DNA from: Tenacibaculum sp. 190524A05c
GTDB lineage: Bacteria; Bacteroidota; Bacteroidia; Flavobacteriales; Flavobacteriaceae
Direction: 5' to 3'
DNA length: 64,000 nt
Assembly (NCBI RefSeq): GCF_964036595.1
Contig: NZ_OZ038523.1
Span: forward strand, 1,866,501 to 1,930,500
A model generated the notes under the pieces. The model saw only the letters and a program-made list of their open reading frames with translations. It did no database searches and was not told where the DNA came from. Shown here one piece after another: positions 36,844 through 45,422 of the stretch; position 1 is the first letter of the stretch; the number at the start of each line of letters is the position of its first letter. Position numbers and translations under genes: made by a program.

Positions 36844-38781
36844 ATGAGGAAATTATTTATCATGCTAACCTTGTTAGTGTCAATCTCAGTTGCTTCACAA
36901 GAAATTAAATTCGGAAAGGTATCCAAACAAGCATTAGAAGAAGAGTATTACCCATTAGATTCAACAGCTAATGCTGCTTACTTACTAAAACAAAGAAAAA
37001 CATTCTACGAATACAATAGAAATGCAGGGTTTCGAATTGTAAGTTACTTTCATTACCGCTTAAAAGTATACAACAAACAAGGTCTTGACAGAGCTACATT
37101 CAAAATTTACTATGCTTCCAAATCTGGTAGTACAGAAAAAATTTCTAGCGTTAAAGGGTATACTTTCAATCTAAATGAAAATGGTGAAATTACTAAGGAT
37201 AAATTGAGTGATAAAAGTATTTTCAAGGAAAGACAATCTGAATACAGAAGTGTAAAAAAAGTAACAATGCCAAATGTAAAGGAAGGTTCTATAATTGATT
37301 TAAAATACAAACTTACTTCCCCTTACATCTACATTGTTGATGATTTATCTTTTCAAACCAATATTCCAATAAAAAAATTACATATAGAGATTGAAACTCC
37401 AGAATGGTTTGTGTTTAATAAAATAGGTAAAGGTTTTTATACTATACCTCCAAAGAGTTCGAAAAAAACAAGGGATCTTAATTTTAATGTTGATATTTAT
37501 GATGGAGAAAATATACCAGCATTGAGAGATAATGAGCCATTTGTTTCTAACATTAATAACTACTATGGTGGATTAAAATATGAATTATCTTATACTCAAT
37601 TTCCAAATTCCACAATCAAAACTTATTCGGATTCTTGGGAAAATGTAAGTAAGCAAATTTATAAATCTTCTAAGTTTGGAGGAGAACTTGAAAGAACGAG
37701 TTACTTTAAAGAAGATCTACAAAATATACTTGCTCAAGCCAAAGGAGATGTTCAGAAAGCTCTTGCTATTTTCGAACATGTTAAAAACAAAGTTCAATGG
37801 AATTCAGAATATGGAAAATTCACAAGAGATGGAACGAAAGAAGCATATAAAAAAGGAACTGGTAATGTTGCTGAAATTAATCTAATCCTTACTGCTATGC
37901 TAAGAGAAGCAGGACTCGGAGCGAATCCCGTTTTAGTAAGCACTCGTAATCATAACATCCCTATTTTCCCTACTCTAGATGGATTTAATTATGTAGTTAG
38001 CTTAGTTGAGTTTACTGACGGGACTTCAATGTTACTTGACGCTACGGAAAAATATGCGATGCCAAATGTATTACCATATAGAGCTTTAAATTGGAATGGA
38101 AGAAAAGTTACTAAAGAAGGGTATTCTACTTGGGTTAATTTAAACGCTCCAAAACATTCATCTGAAACTAATACCTTAAAAGTAAAACTTGATGAAGAAG
38201 GAACGGTAGAAGGGTTATTAAGAACTAAAGATGAAATGCTTAGCGCAATGTTAGGTAGAAAACGATATAATCAATATGAAGATGATGAAGTTATTTCTAA
38301 ACTTGAAGAGAAATATGATATTGAAATAGAAAACTTTAGAGCTAGTAATAAAGAAAATGTTTACAAGTCGTATAACAAAATGCTTAAGTTTAGCTCAGAG
38401 GATTTAGTTGAAAACATTAATGGTAAATTATTAATTAACCCATTATTGTTCTTAACAGATAAAACAAACCCTTTCAAGTCTGAAGAAAGAACTTTTCCTG
38501 TTGATTTTGCCTCTGCTTGGAAAGAAACAAATAATGTTTCAATTCAATTACCAGAAGGCTATAAAGCTGAATCCATTCCAGAACAATTTGCTATCGGATT
38601 ACCTGATAACCTTGGATTCTTTAAATTCAAAGTAACAAATACAGGTAAAACTGTTAATATTAATTCTATTATTCAAATTAACAGTCCGATTATCGCTCCA
38701 AATTACTACAGTAGTTTAAAAGAGTTTTACACAAAAGTTATTGCGAAACAAAAAGAACAAATTGTATTAGTCAAAGGATAA
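36844..38781 (+). CDS. DUF3857 paralogue lacking the transglutaminase Cys
   Basis: The 645-aa protein has a signal peptide (SVASQ) and the same domain order as its upstream neighbour. At the site equivalent to GYGDCKG it reads GTGNVAE, so the catalytic Cys is Val (V342), and the His region reads FNYVV. The Asp-containing LLDATEK is kept. It is therefore probably a non-catalytic, binding or scaffolding protein (inference). It follows the first paralogue after 19 bases and precedes the third by 6, so the three are one operon. Confidence 0.85.
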   Translation: MRKLFIMLTLLVSISVASQEIKFGKVSKQALEEEYYPLDSTANAAYLLKQRKTFYEYNRNAGFRIVSYFHYRLKVYNKQGLDRATFKIYYASKSGSTEKISSVKGYTFNLNENGEITKDKLSDKSIFKERQSEYRSVKKVTMPNVKEGSIIDLKYKLTSPYIYIVDDLSFQTNIPIKKLHIEIETPEWFVFNKIGKGFYTIPPKSSKKTRDLNFNVDIYDGENIPALRDNEPFVSNINNYYGGLKYELSYTQFPNSTIKTYSDSWENVSKQIYKSSKFGGELERTSYFKEDLQNILAQAKGDVQKALAIFEHVKNKVQWNSEYGKFTRDGTKEAYKKGTGNVAEINLILTAMLREAGLGANPVLVSTRNHNIPIFPTLDGFNYVVSLVEFTDGTSMLLDATEKYAMPNVLPYRALNWNGRKVTKEGYSTWVNLNAPKHSSETNTLKVKLDEEGTVEGLLRTKDEMLSAMLGRKRYNQYEDDEVISKLEEKYDIEIENFRASNKENVYKSYNKMLKFSSEDLVENINGKLLINPLLFLTDKTNPFKSEERTFPVDFASAWKETNNVSIQLPEGYKAESIPEQFAIGLPDNLGFFKFKVTNTGKTVNINSIIQINSPIIAPNYYSSLKEFYTKVIAKQKEQIVLVKG

Positions 38782-38787
38782 CAGCAG

Positions 38788-40731
38788 ATGAAAAATTTAC
38801 TTGTAATACTACTTATTTTTATAAGTAGTATTTCTGTTTACGGACAAAAAAACAGAAAAACTCCAAAGCTTGGACAAACATCTAGAGCCGAGTTAGAGCT
38901 GACAGTATATGAGAAAGATTCTACTGCTGGAGCTTTAATACTTGAAGAGAAAGGATATTCTTATGTTGATGAAGAAAATAATTACGATTTCAGAAGAGAT
39001 ATATACAGAAGAGTGAAAATTTTTAACAAATCTGAATTCGATCGAACAACAATAGAATTAAATTTATATAAGGAAGAGGAAGTAAAATATATAAAAGCTG
39101 TAACGTATAACATTGAAGACGGCAGAGAAACCAAGATTTACTTATTATCAAATCAAATATTTAAAAAGAAACTTTCTGAAAATTGGTCTCAAACAACGTT
39201 TACCCTTCCTAATGTTAAAGAAGGATCTGTAATTGAATATACGTACAGTTTATTTTCTCCTTATAGTCAAATTGATGAATGGAAATTTCAAACTGACATT
39301 CCTAAAGTTAAAAGTGATTTTATATCATCTTTCCCTGGAAATTGGAAATATAACATAAGAATTAGATCAACAAAAAAATTAGATAGAAACAAGTCTTACA
39401 TTAAAAAATCTTGTTTGCAAGTGGGTGGTTTAGGTGCTGCAGATTGCTCTGTAATGGAATATGGAATGGACGATATTCCTGCTTTTAAGAGTGAAGATTT
39501 TATGCTTTCCGAAGAAAATTTTAAAGGGAAACTTATTTTTGAACCCATTTCATTTACCAATACTAATGGTGTAATAAAAAAATACACCCAAACTTGGAAA
39601 GATGCAGATCGAACAATAAGAAAAATATTTTTAGATGCTCAAACAACTAAAAAAGGATTCTTTAGAAAAAAATTACCTCAGCAATTATTCTCAGCAAATT
39701 CGGAAACTGAAAAAGCAGAAGGCATTTATAAGCACATACAAAATAAACTAACTTGGAATAAAGACTTTAGAACAAAATCAATTCGAGTAAAAGATATTTA
39801 TAAGAGCAATTCAGGTGGTGTAGATGGAATTAATCTAGTTTTATACAACTGTTTACAAGCTGCCAATATTGAGAGTTATATCGTCGGATTGTCTACCAGA
39901 AAAAACGGAATTATTACAAAACTTCATCCATCAATTTCACTATTCAACTATTTTTTAGTTAAGGTTATCGTAGATGGTCAAACTTACTTTTTGGATGCAA
40001 CTGACAAAAATTTAATATTTGGTGAAGTTCCATATAGATGTTTAAATGGTGAAGTAAGAGTTTTTGACTTTAAAAAAGGAAGTTACTGGGAGCTTTTAAA
40101 ACCAAAATTCAGATCAAGTGTTCGACATAATATCTCTCTAAAATTTGACGAAACAGGAGAAATGACAGGAGATATTATCTCTTCTGAAAAAGGATATTAT
40201 GCACTTCGTAAGAGAAGAGAACTACAATCACAATCAGAAGAAGATTATTTAGAAGAATTTGAAACGGATAATTCAATACTTGAAGTAGATGAGTTTACGA
40301 TAATTTCCGACAAAAAGGACCTCATAAAAACATCCTATCAAGTTAGTATTCCTGATTTTACGTTGGAAGCCGATGTTATCAAACTAAATCCTTTTGTAAT
40401 TGATAAAAATGGGGAAAACCCATTTAAACTTAAAGAGCGAAATTATCCAGTAGATTTTGGTTATGCTTGGTCTAAATCATATTCAATAAGAGTTTCAATT
40501 CCTGATGGATATACTGTATCTAAACTCCCGGAAAACAAAGCAGTTTCTCTTCCCGAAAAAGGAGGAAAGTTAATTTACAGAGTAAACAAAACAGATACCG
40601 AAGTAATTATTTACATGAAGTTCAACTTTAGTAAAGCAATTTACTCCAATGTAGAGTATTATTACTTAAAAGAATTTTTCAAACAATTAATTAAACTTCA
40701 GGAAGGTTATATAGAGCTTAAAAAATCATAA
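38788..40731 (+). CDS. DUF3857 paralogue lacking the transglutaminase Cys
   Basis: The 647-aa protein has a signal peptide (SVYGQ) and DUF3857 plus transglutaminase-like regions. The active-site segment reads SGGVDGIN, so the Cys position is Val (about V345) and the His region is FNYFLV. FLDATDKN retains the Asp. It shares with the second paralogue the ending ERNYPVDFGYAW / ERTFPVDFASAW, showing recent duplication relative to the first. It is likely an envelope protein without the original enzyme activity. Confidence 0.85.
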   Translation: MKNLLVILLIFISSISVYGQKNRKTPKLGQTSRAELELTVYEKDSTAGALILEEKGYSYVDEENNYDFRRDIYRRVKIFNKSEFDRTTIELNLYKEEEVKYIKAVTYNIEDGRETKIYLLSNQIFKKKLSENWSQTTFTLPNVKEGSVIEYTYSLFSPYSQIDEWKFQTDIPKVKSDFISSFPGNWKYNIRIRSTKKLDRNKSYIKKSCLQVGGLGAADCSVMEYGMDDIPAFKSEDFMLSEENFKGKLIFEPISFTNTNGVIKKYTQTWKDADRTIRKIFLDAQTTKKGFFRKKLPQQLFSANSETEKAEGIYKHIQNKLTWNKDFRTKSIRVKDIYKSNSGGVDGINLVLYNCLQAANIESYIVGLSTRKNGIITKLHPSISLFNYFLVKVIVDGQTYFLDATDKNLIFGEVPYRCLNGEVRVFDFKKGSYWELLKPKFRSSVRHNISLKFDETGEMTGDIISSEKGYYALRKRRELQSQSEEDYLEEFETDNSILEVDEFTIISDKKDLIKTSYQVSIPDFTLEADVIKLNPFVIDKNGENPFKLKERNYPVDFGYAWSKSYSIRVSIPDGYTVSKLPENKAVSLPEKGGKLIYRVNKTDTEVIIYMKFNFSKAIYSNVEYYYLKEFFKQLIKLQEGYIELKKS

Positions 40732-40752
40732 CCAAACACATAAAATTATTTA

Positions 40753-40821
40753 AAAGTAACATTAGTTGATATCATTCGTCGACAAAAGTAAACCAATTAA
40801 AATATCAACTAATGTTACTTT
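40753..40821. repeat. 20-bp perfect inverted repeat over the DoxX-like start codon
   Basis: AAAGTAACATTAGTTGATAT (40753-40772) and its exact reverse complement (40802-40821) flank a 29-nt loop. The right arm contains the ATG at 40812. No T run follows, so it is not a simple terminator. In RNA it would pair the start codon and upstream region. Confidence 0.85.
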
Positions 40822-42056
40822 CACAAGAGTATAGGGAAAACTGGTCTGTTTTCTCTAAAATTACCTTTCGATTTGTTTTTCTGTATTTCGGCCTATATAT
40901 CTTTTTTCTCTTTACAGGACGGATGTTCTTTGAAGATTTTTTCGCTTGGGTCGGAAAAAACATTTTAAAATCTGAGGGACGATTGGAATATTTTCCAACT
41001 GGTAGTGGTGACACTACTATGGCATACATCAGTATTTTCGTTCAGGTTATTTTTACAATTATTGGAACCTTTTTATGGTCTATTCTAGATCGAAAAAGAA
41101 AATCCTACAACACATCGTTCTATTGGTTATTAGTATTAATCAGAATTGCCTTAGTTGTTTTTATGCTTGCCTATGGATTTGCTAAGGTTTATAAGACTCA
41201 ATTTCCATCACCTAATCTTTCTCAACTCTTAGAACCTTTAGGAAAGCATTCTCCTATGGCTTTAGCTTGGATATATATGGGACATAGTGAAGGGTTTAAT
41301 TTCTTCACTGGCTTATTAGAGGTATTATGTGGATTATTACTTATTCCAAGAAGAACTCAAACCTTAGGTAGTATCCTTACGATGATGGTAATGTTTCAAA
41401 TCGTACTTCTTAACTTATTTTATGACATTCCAGTAAAACAATTTGCAATTCATTTATTCTTAATGGCATCGCTTATTTTCTTCACAGATATTAAAAGAGT
41501 TTGGACTGTATTTGTAAAAAACAAATCAGTAGAAGATTATAATTTTTTTCATCCTGTAAAATCAAGAGGCTATCACAAGTTCATTTTTTGGTTTAAACTA
41601 ATTGTAACTATACTTTTTGTGTCTACTATGGCTTATCAAGGATCGCAAACGGAAAAAACATTTGGAGATGATAGAGAAAAATCCGAATTATATGGAATTT
41701 GGGAAGTACATAAATTCACTAAAAATTCAATTGAACGACCAGCAATTGTTACTGATACTTTAAGATGGCGCTACTTAATTTTTGATCAAAAAGGTGTAGC
41801 CTGTATTCGAACAATGGATAATAAAGCAACTTGGTATAATGCAGAATATGATGAATTAAAAAAGGAGTTAGCCATTTTCAGAAGATCTGATAGTATAGAT
41901 CACAAACCATTTCAAATTTCGAAAACAGCAAATGAATTATCACTCAAAGGAGTTTTCAAAAACGATACACTTTCTTTAGAATTAAAAACTGTGGATTTAA
42001 AAAAATTCCCGTTAATCAATCGCCCCTTCAGGTGGATACAAGAAACTCCTAACTAA
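40812..42056 (+). CDS. DoxX-like membrane protein with C-terminal extension
   Basis: The 414-aa protein has about seven hydrophobic segments; the middle segments with RIALVVFMLAYGFAKVY, FTGLLEVLCGLLLIPRRTQTLG and FYDIPVKQFAIHLFLMA fit the DoxX family. After the membrane part a soluble domain (about 290-410) has a lipocalin-like beta pattern (LYGIWEVHKFTKNS). Its role may be in thiol or redox control as for other DoxX proteins, but this is not shown. The start lies inside a 20-bp inverted repeat. Confidence 0.75.
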   Translation: MLLSQEYRENWSVFSKITFRFVFLYFGLYIFFLFTGRMFFEDFFAWVGKNILKSEGRLEYFPTGSGDTTMAYISIFVQVIFTIIGTFLWSILDRKRKSYNTSFYWLLVLIRIALVVFMLAYGFAKVYKTQFPSPNLSQLLEPLGKHSPMALAWIYMGHSEGFNFFTGLLEVLCGLLLIPRRTQTLGSILTMMVMFQIVLLNLFYDIPVKQFAIHLFLMASLIFFTDIKRVWTVFVKNKSVEDYNFFHPVKSRGYHKFIFWFKLIVTILFVSTMAYQGSQTEKTFGDDREKSELYGIWEVHKFTKNSIERPAIVTDTLRWRYLIFDQKGVACIRTMDNKATWYNAEYDELKKELAIFRRSDSIDHKPFQISKTANELSLKGVFKNDTLSLELKTVDLKKFPLINRPFRWIQETPN

Positions 42057-42107
42057 ATTAAGTACTGATTTCTCTTAGAGTTTACTGAATTTCAGACAAA
42101 AAACAAC

Positions 42108-42121
42108 TCTACACTTGTAGA
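42108..42121. promoter_or_regulatory. BlaI-type operator 1
   Basis: TCTACACTTGTAGA contains the BlaI/MecI core TACAnnTGTA as a near-perfect palindrome. It covers the -33 TTG (42115-42117) of the promoter of the regulator gene. Confidence 0.75.
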
Positions 42122-42145
42122 ATTAAATTTTAATTTCTACATTTG
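42115..42145 (+). promoter_or_regulatory. Promoter of the BlaI/BlaR1-like operon
   Basis: TTG at 42115-42117 and TACATTTG at 42138-42145, spaced by exactly 20 nt, match the Bacteroidota promoter. Both elements lie inside operator palindromes. Confidence 0.7.
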
Positions 42146-42149
42146 TAGA
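42136..42149. promoter_or_regulatory. BlaI-type operator 2
   Basis: TCTACATTTGTAGA is a palindrome with the core TACAnnTGTA. It overlaps the -7 element of the promoter, so a bound repressor would block polymerase. Its centre is 28 bp from operator 1. Confidence 0.75.
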
Positions 42150-42155
42150 GTTAAT

Positions 42156-42169
42156 TCTAATTTTGTAGA
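42156..42169. promoter_or_regulatory. Degenerate third operator before the start codon
   Basis: TCTAATTTTGTAGA matches the operator except at two positions of the left half. It ends one base before the ATG at 42171. Its centre is 20 bp from operator 2. Confidence 0.5.
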
Positions 42170-42170
42170 A

Positions 42171-42542
42171 ATGCAGTTAAGCAAAACCGAGGAACAATTA
42201 ATGCAATTATTATGGAAGTTAAAGAAAGGATTCATGAAAGACATCCTATCCGAATTTCCAGAACCTAAACCAGCTACTACAACAGTTGCTACGCTTTTAA
42301 AAAGAATGCGTGATAAAGGATTTATCGATTATAAATTATACGGTAAATCAAGAGAGTATTATCCTCTTGTTAAAAAGACAGACTATTTCTCAAAACACGT
42401 TAACGGTTTAATTAAAAACTTCTTTAACGATTCCGCTAGCCAATTTGCATCGTTCTTTACCAAAGAAACAGACTTATCTGTAACCGAATTAGAAGAACTA
42501 CGTAAAATCATAGACAATCAAATAAAAGAGCAGAAAAAATGA
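42171..42542 (+). CDS. BlaI/MecI/CopY family repressor
   Basis: The 123-aa protein has the family winged helix (TKTEEQLMQLLWKLKKGFMKDILSEF, then ATTTVATLLKRMRDKGFI) and a C-terminal dimerisation part. Such repressors bind TACAnnTGTA operators and are destroyed after signalling by a BlaR1-type metallopeptidase, which is the next gene here with a 4-base overlap. The operators sit on its own promoter, so it is autoregulated. The target may be only this operon, as no beta-lactamase is near. Confidence 0.92.
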   Translation: MQLSKTEEQLMQLLWKLKKGFMKDILSEFPEPKPATTTVATLLKRMRDKGFIDYKLYGKSREYYPLVKKTDYFSKHVNGLIKNFFNDSASQFASFFTKETDLSVTELEELRKIIDNQIKEQKK

Positions 42543-45328
42543 TTATGTATTTAATTAAATCATCTATTTGCTTAACGATACTGATGCTATTTTATCAGTT
42601 TGTCTTGGAACGCGAAAAGATGCACCAATTCAATCGTTTCTACCTTTTAGGTAGTGTACTATTTTCATTCTTAGCTCCACTCTATAACATTATCGTTTAT
42701 ATACCGATAGAAACAATAGTAGAACCAATGCTAATGGATGAAGCCTTTATTGAAACAGACCTGGTGGTTCAAGAAGAGCCAATAAATTACTTAGTTATTT
42801 TATTACTTATTTCAGCAACTATTTCATTTATATTTTTCATTCGCTTCGGAATTAATCTCTTTAAGATTTTTAATAAAATCCGAAGTAATGACAGTATTAA
42901 AATCGATAAAGCCGTTTTAGTTCTAGTAGATGATGAAATTAATCCACATACCTTTTGGAATTATATCTTTATTAATAAAAACGACTATACTTCTCAAAAT
43001 ATAGAAAAGGAATTATTAACTCATGAGTTAACGCATGTTACTCAAAAACATACTATAGACGTACTTTTTATAGAGCTATTGAAAATAATTTTTTGGTTCA
43101 ACCCTCTATTCTATGTACTTAAGAAATTCATTCAGCTTAACCACGAATTTATAGCAGATAACAAGGTGATTCACCTTCATAAAAATATTTCCGAGTATCA
43201 GCACTTACTTTTAAACAGAGCTGCTTGGAACAACGATTATTACCTGGCCAGTAATTTGAATTATTCATTAACAAAAAAACGATTAGTTATGATGAGCACA
43301 AGAACATCAAAAGTCAACCATTGGCTGAAAAAAATTGCGGTAATTCCATTACTAACTGGAAGCATTTACGTTTTTGCCGAGCGTGTTGAAAAGTTTCAAG
43401 AAATAGAAACTATTAACGAACATAGAAACAACGAAAGCGATTCTTATTTAGAAGTTGTTGAAGGAGAAAACACAAAAGAAACGAGTACTCCTGAATACCA
43501 TTACACCAAACAAACATTTTGGGTTAAAGGTAACAACGGTAAACAAGTTGCTAAAAAGTATTACGAATTATCAGAAAGATTACGCAAAAAATGGTTGCTA
43601 TTTCCAAAAAACAAAAAGGAAAATTTAACTCAAAGTGAATTAAACACACTTAAAGATGCACAAAATTACGTTGTAAGAATAAACGGTGTTGTAATTAATA
43701 ACTCTGATCTTTCTAACTACAAAAACACCGATTTTGTTGCTTACTCTTATGATAAGATTCATAAACTAGCAAAGTTAAATCAACAATTTCATTATAATCT
43801 ATTAACAGGAGATGGTTTTGAGACGTTAAAAAACCTAAAAACGATTATTAAAAAAGAGAAAGCTCAAAACAATTCAAAGCAAAGTATTCCTGATGAAGAA
43901 TTAACTTCAACTAGTGTAAATCCTGCCAAAAAAGAACAGTTCTTAGCATCGGTAGAAAGAACTAATAATAATGTTGTTTTAAAATGCTATAACTGCAAAC
44001 GTTGGGCAAAATTAAAAATCCCATTACATAAAGAATTTACAATTACAGACTGGGGTTTCACAAATAACAGCAATATCTCAACAGGTGAATATGCATTTAC
44101 GATCAAGGTGACAGAAAAGGATGTACACTTTAAAGGATTAAAAAACACTGCATGGCAAACCTTAGGTTTTACATTATTTGAAAATAAAAAGCAGTATATC
44201 AATCAGAATGGGATGATTGCCTATGAAGAAAATTTAAAAAAGGACATTGATTTAAAATTAAAGGGAGTTGACAATTTAGAATTATCATTTCCAGAAAACC
44301 CTAAATTTACAGTTTCTCAGGAAAGTTATAGCGATGATTTAATTTTTTACAATGAACAAAAATCAGACTATGATCAAATTAGAAAAATTAGCCCTAATTA
44401 CATCAACAGTAGTCCTGAACGTAAAAATGAGTTAGACGAATTATACTCGCAATTAGGTCTGCTATATTGGGAACTTTCAATTGAGGATAGAAATAAAGCT
44501 AAACGCGCTGCTCGCCCTTATGCTCCGTACATAAAAATCAAAAAAATAAACGATTTTTATTACAAGTTACCGAGTGAACTTACAGATGAAGATAAATTGT
44601 TTATCCAACCAACACCTCCAAATCCTGATGCAACAGAAGAGGAAAAGGAAAAATATAAACCAATCTTTGCTAAATGGGTTAGAAAGGTAAATAAATACCT
44701 GAAAGAGAAAGAGGCACGTCAATCAAATAATGAGTCGCAAGACAAACCCAAAAAAGGAATGGTTAAAATAAATGGTCAAGACCTATATTATGTTACAAAT
44801 AATAAAGGAACCACATATTATAACCGTTGGGGACAACAAGTTGACAAAACTGGGAAAATTATAAATCCTGAAAAGAAATTTCCTGTAGTAAGAAAAGGAG
44901 ACGATTCAAATATTCCTCCTCCACCTCAAAAAGCTTCAAAGAAATACAAGGATGTTAAGGTAATTGAGGATAAAAAAGGAGAATTATACATGGTTTTAAC
45001 GGAAAGTAATGGTAAAAAAGTGGTTAAAAAAATGGCTGACTTAACTCCAGAAGAGAAAAAACAGCTACCACCTCCGCCACCACCAGCTGACCCAAGTACA
45101 ATTAAAAAGCAAAATTCAAAAATTACTATTGACAAAATAGATAAGTTATCTAATAAAGAAATCCTGTCGATTTCAAATAATGGAAGTCAAAAAGACCCAA
45201 TTATATACTTAAACGGTAAAGAAATCAATAAACAGGAATACTTAAAAATAGATAAGCAAACTATTAAAAAAGTACACGTAAATAAAAAAGAGGGAAAACA
45301 CGGAGCAGTATATATTACTACAAAATAA
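42539..45328 (+). CDS. BlaR1-like M56 metallopeptidase with very long C-terminal region
   Basis: The 929-aa protein has four membrane helices (about 5-22, 34-55, 84-104, 268-283). A zinc motif HELTH (162-166) and NHEFIAD (Glu about 203) mark the M56 protease. After the last helix about 640 residues follow, with Lys/Glu-rich stretches, poly-Pro runs (PPPPPP near 840) and a final TonB-plug-like segment ending GKHGAVYITTK. No penicillin-binding sensor domain is seen. It should cleave or trigger loss of the adjacent repressor. Ligand unknown. Confidence 0.88.
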   Translation: MIMYLIKSSICLTILMLFYQFVLEREKMHQFNRFYLLGSVLFSFLAPLYNIIVYIPIETIVEPMLMDEAFIETDLVVQEEPINYLVILLLISATISFIFFIRFGINLFKIFNKIRSNDSIKIDKAVLVLVDDEINPHTFWNYIFINKNDYTSQNIEKELLTHELTHVTQKHTIDVLFIELLKIIFWFNPLFYVLKKFIQLNHEFIADNKVIHLHKNISEYQHLLLNRAAWNNDYYLASNLNYSLTKKRLVMMSTRTSKVNHWLKKIAVIPLLTGSIYVFAERVEKFQEIETINEHRNNESDSYLEVVEGENTKETSTPEYHYTKQTFWVKGNNGKQVAKKYYELSERLRKKWLLFPKNKKENLTQSELNTLKDAQNYVVRINGVVINNSDLSNYKNTDFVAYSYDKIHKLAKLNQQFHYNLLTGDGFETLKNLKTIIKKEKAQNNSKQSIPDEELTSTSVNPAKKEQFLASVERTNNNVVLKCYNCKRWAKLKIPLHKEFTITDWGFTNNSNISTGEYAFTIKVTEKDVHFKGLKNTAWQTLGFTLFENKKQYINQNGMIAYEENLKKDIDLKLKGVDNLELSFPENPKFTVSQESYSDDLIFYNEQKSDYDQIRKISPNYINSSPERKNELDELYSQLGLLYWELSIEDRNKAKRAARPYAPYIKIKKINDFYYKLPSELTDEDKLFIQPTPPNPDATEEEKEKYKPIFAKWVRKVNKYLKEKEARQSNNESQDKPKKGMVKINGQDLYYVTNNKGTTYYNRWGQQVDKTGKIINPEKKFPVVRKGDDSNIPPPPQKASKKYKDVKVIEDKKGELYMVLTESNGKKVVKKMADLTPEEKKQLPPPPPPADPSTIKKQNSKITIDKIDKLSNKEILSISNNGSQKDPIIYLNGKEINKQEYLKIDKQTIKKVHVNKKEGKHGAVYITTK

Positions 45329-45348
45329 CAACCTCATTTAAATATGTT

Positions 45349-45375
45349 AAAAGCCTCATAAAAGAGGCTTTTTTT
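45349..45375 (+). terminator. Terminator of the BlaI/BlaR1-like operon
   Basis: The stem AAAAGCCTC / GAGGCTTTT with a 6-nt loop is followed by a T run. Confidence 0.85.
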
Positions 45376-45422
45376 GTAACATTATTTTTCTCTCATCGTT
45401 CTTATTGTATAAGCTTATAACT

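Noticed and set aside
42171..45328. Beta-lactam resistance operon
   Set aside because: The regulator pair resembles BlaI/BlaR1, but there is no beta-lactamase or penicillin-binding sensor domain.
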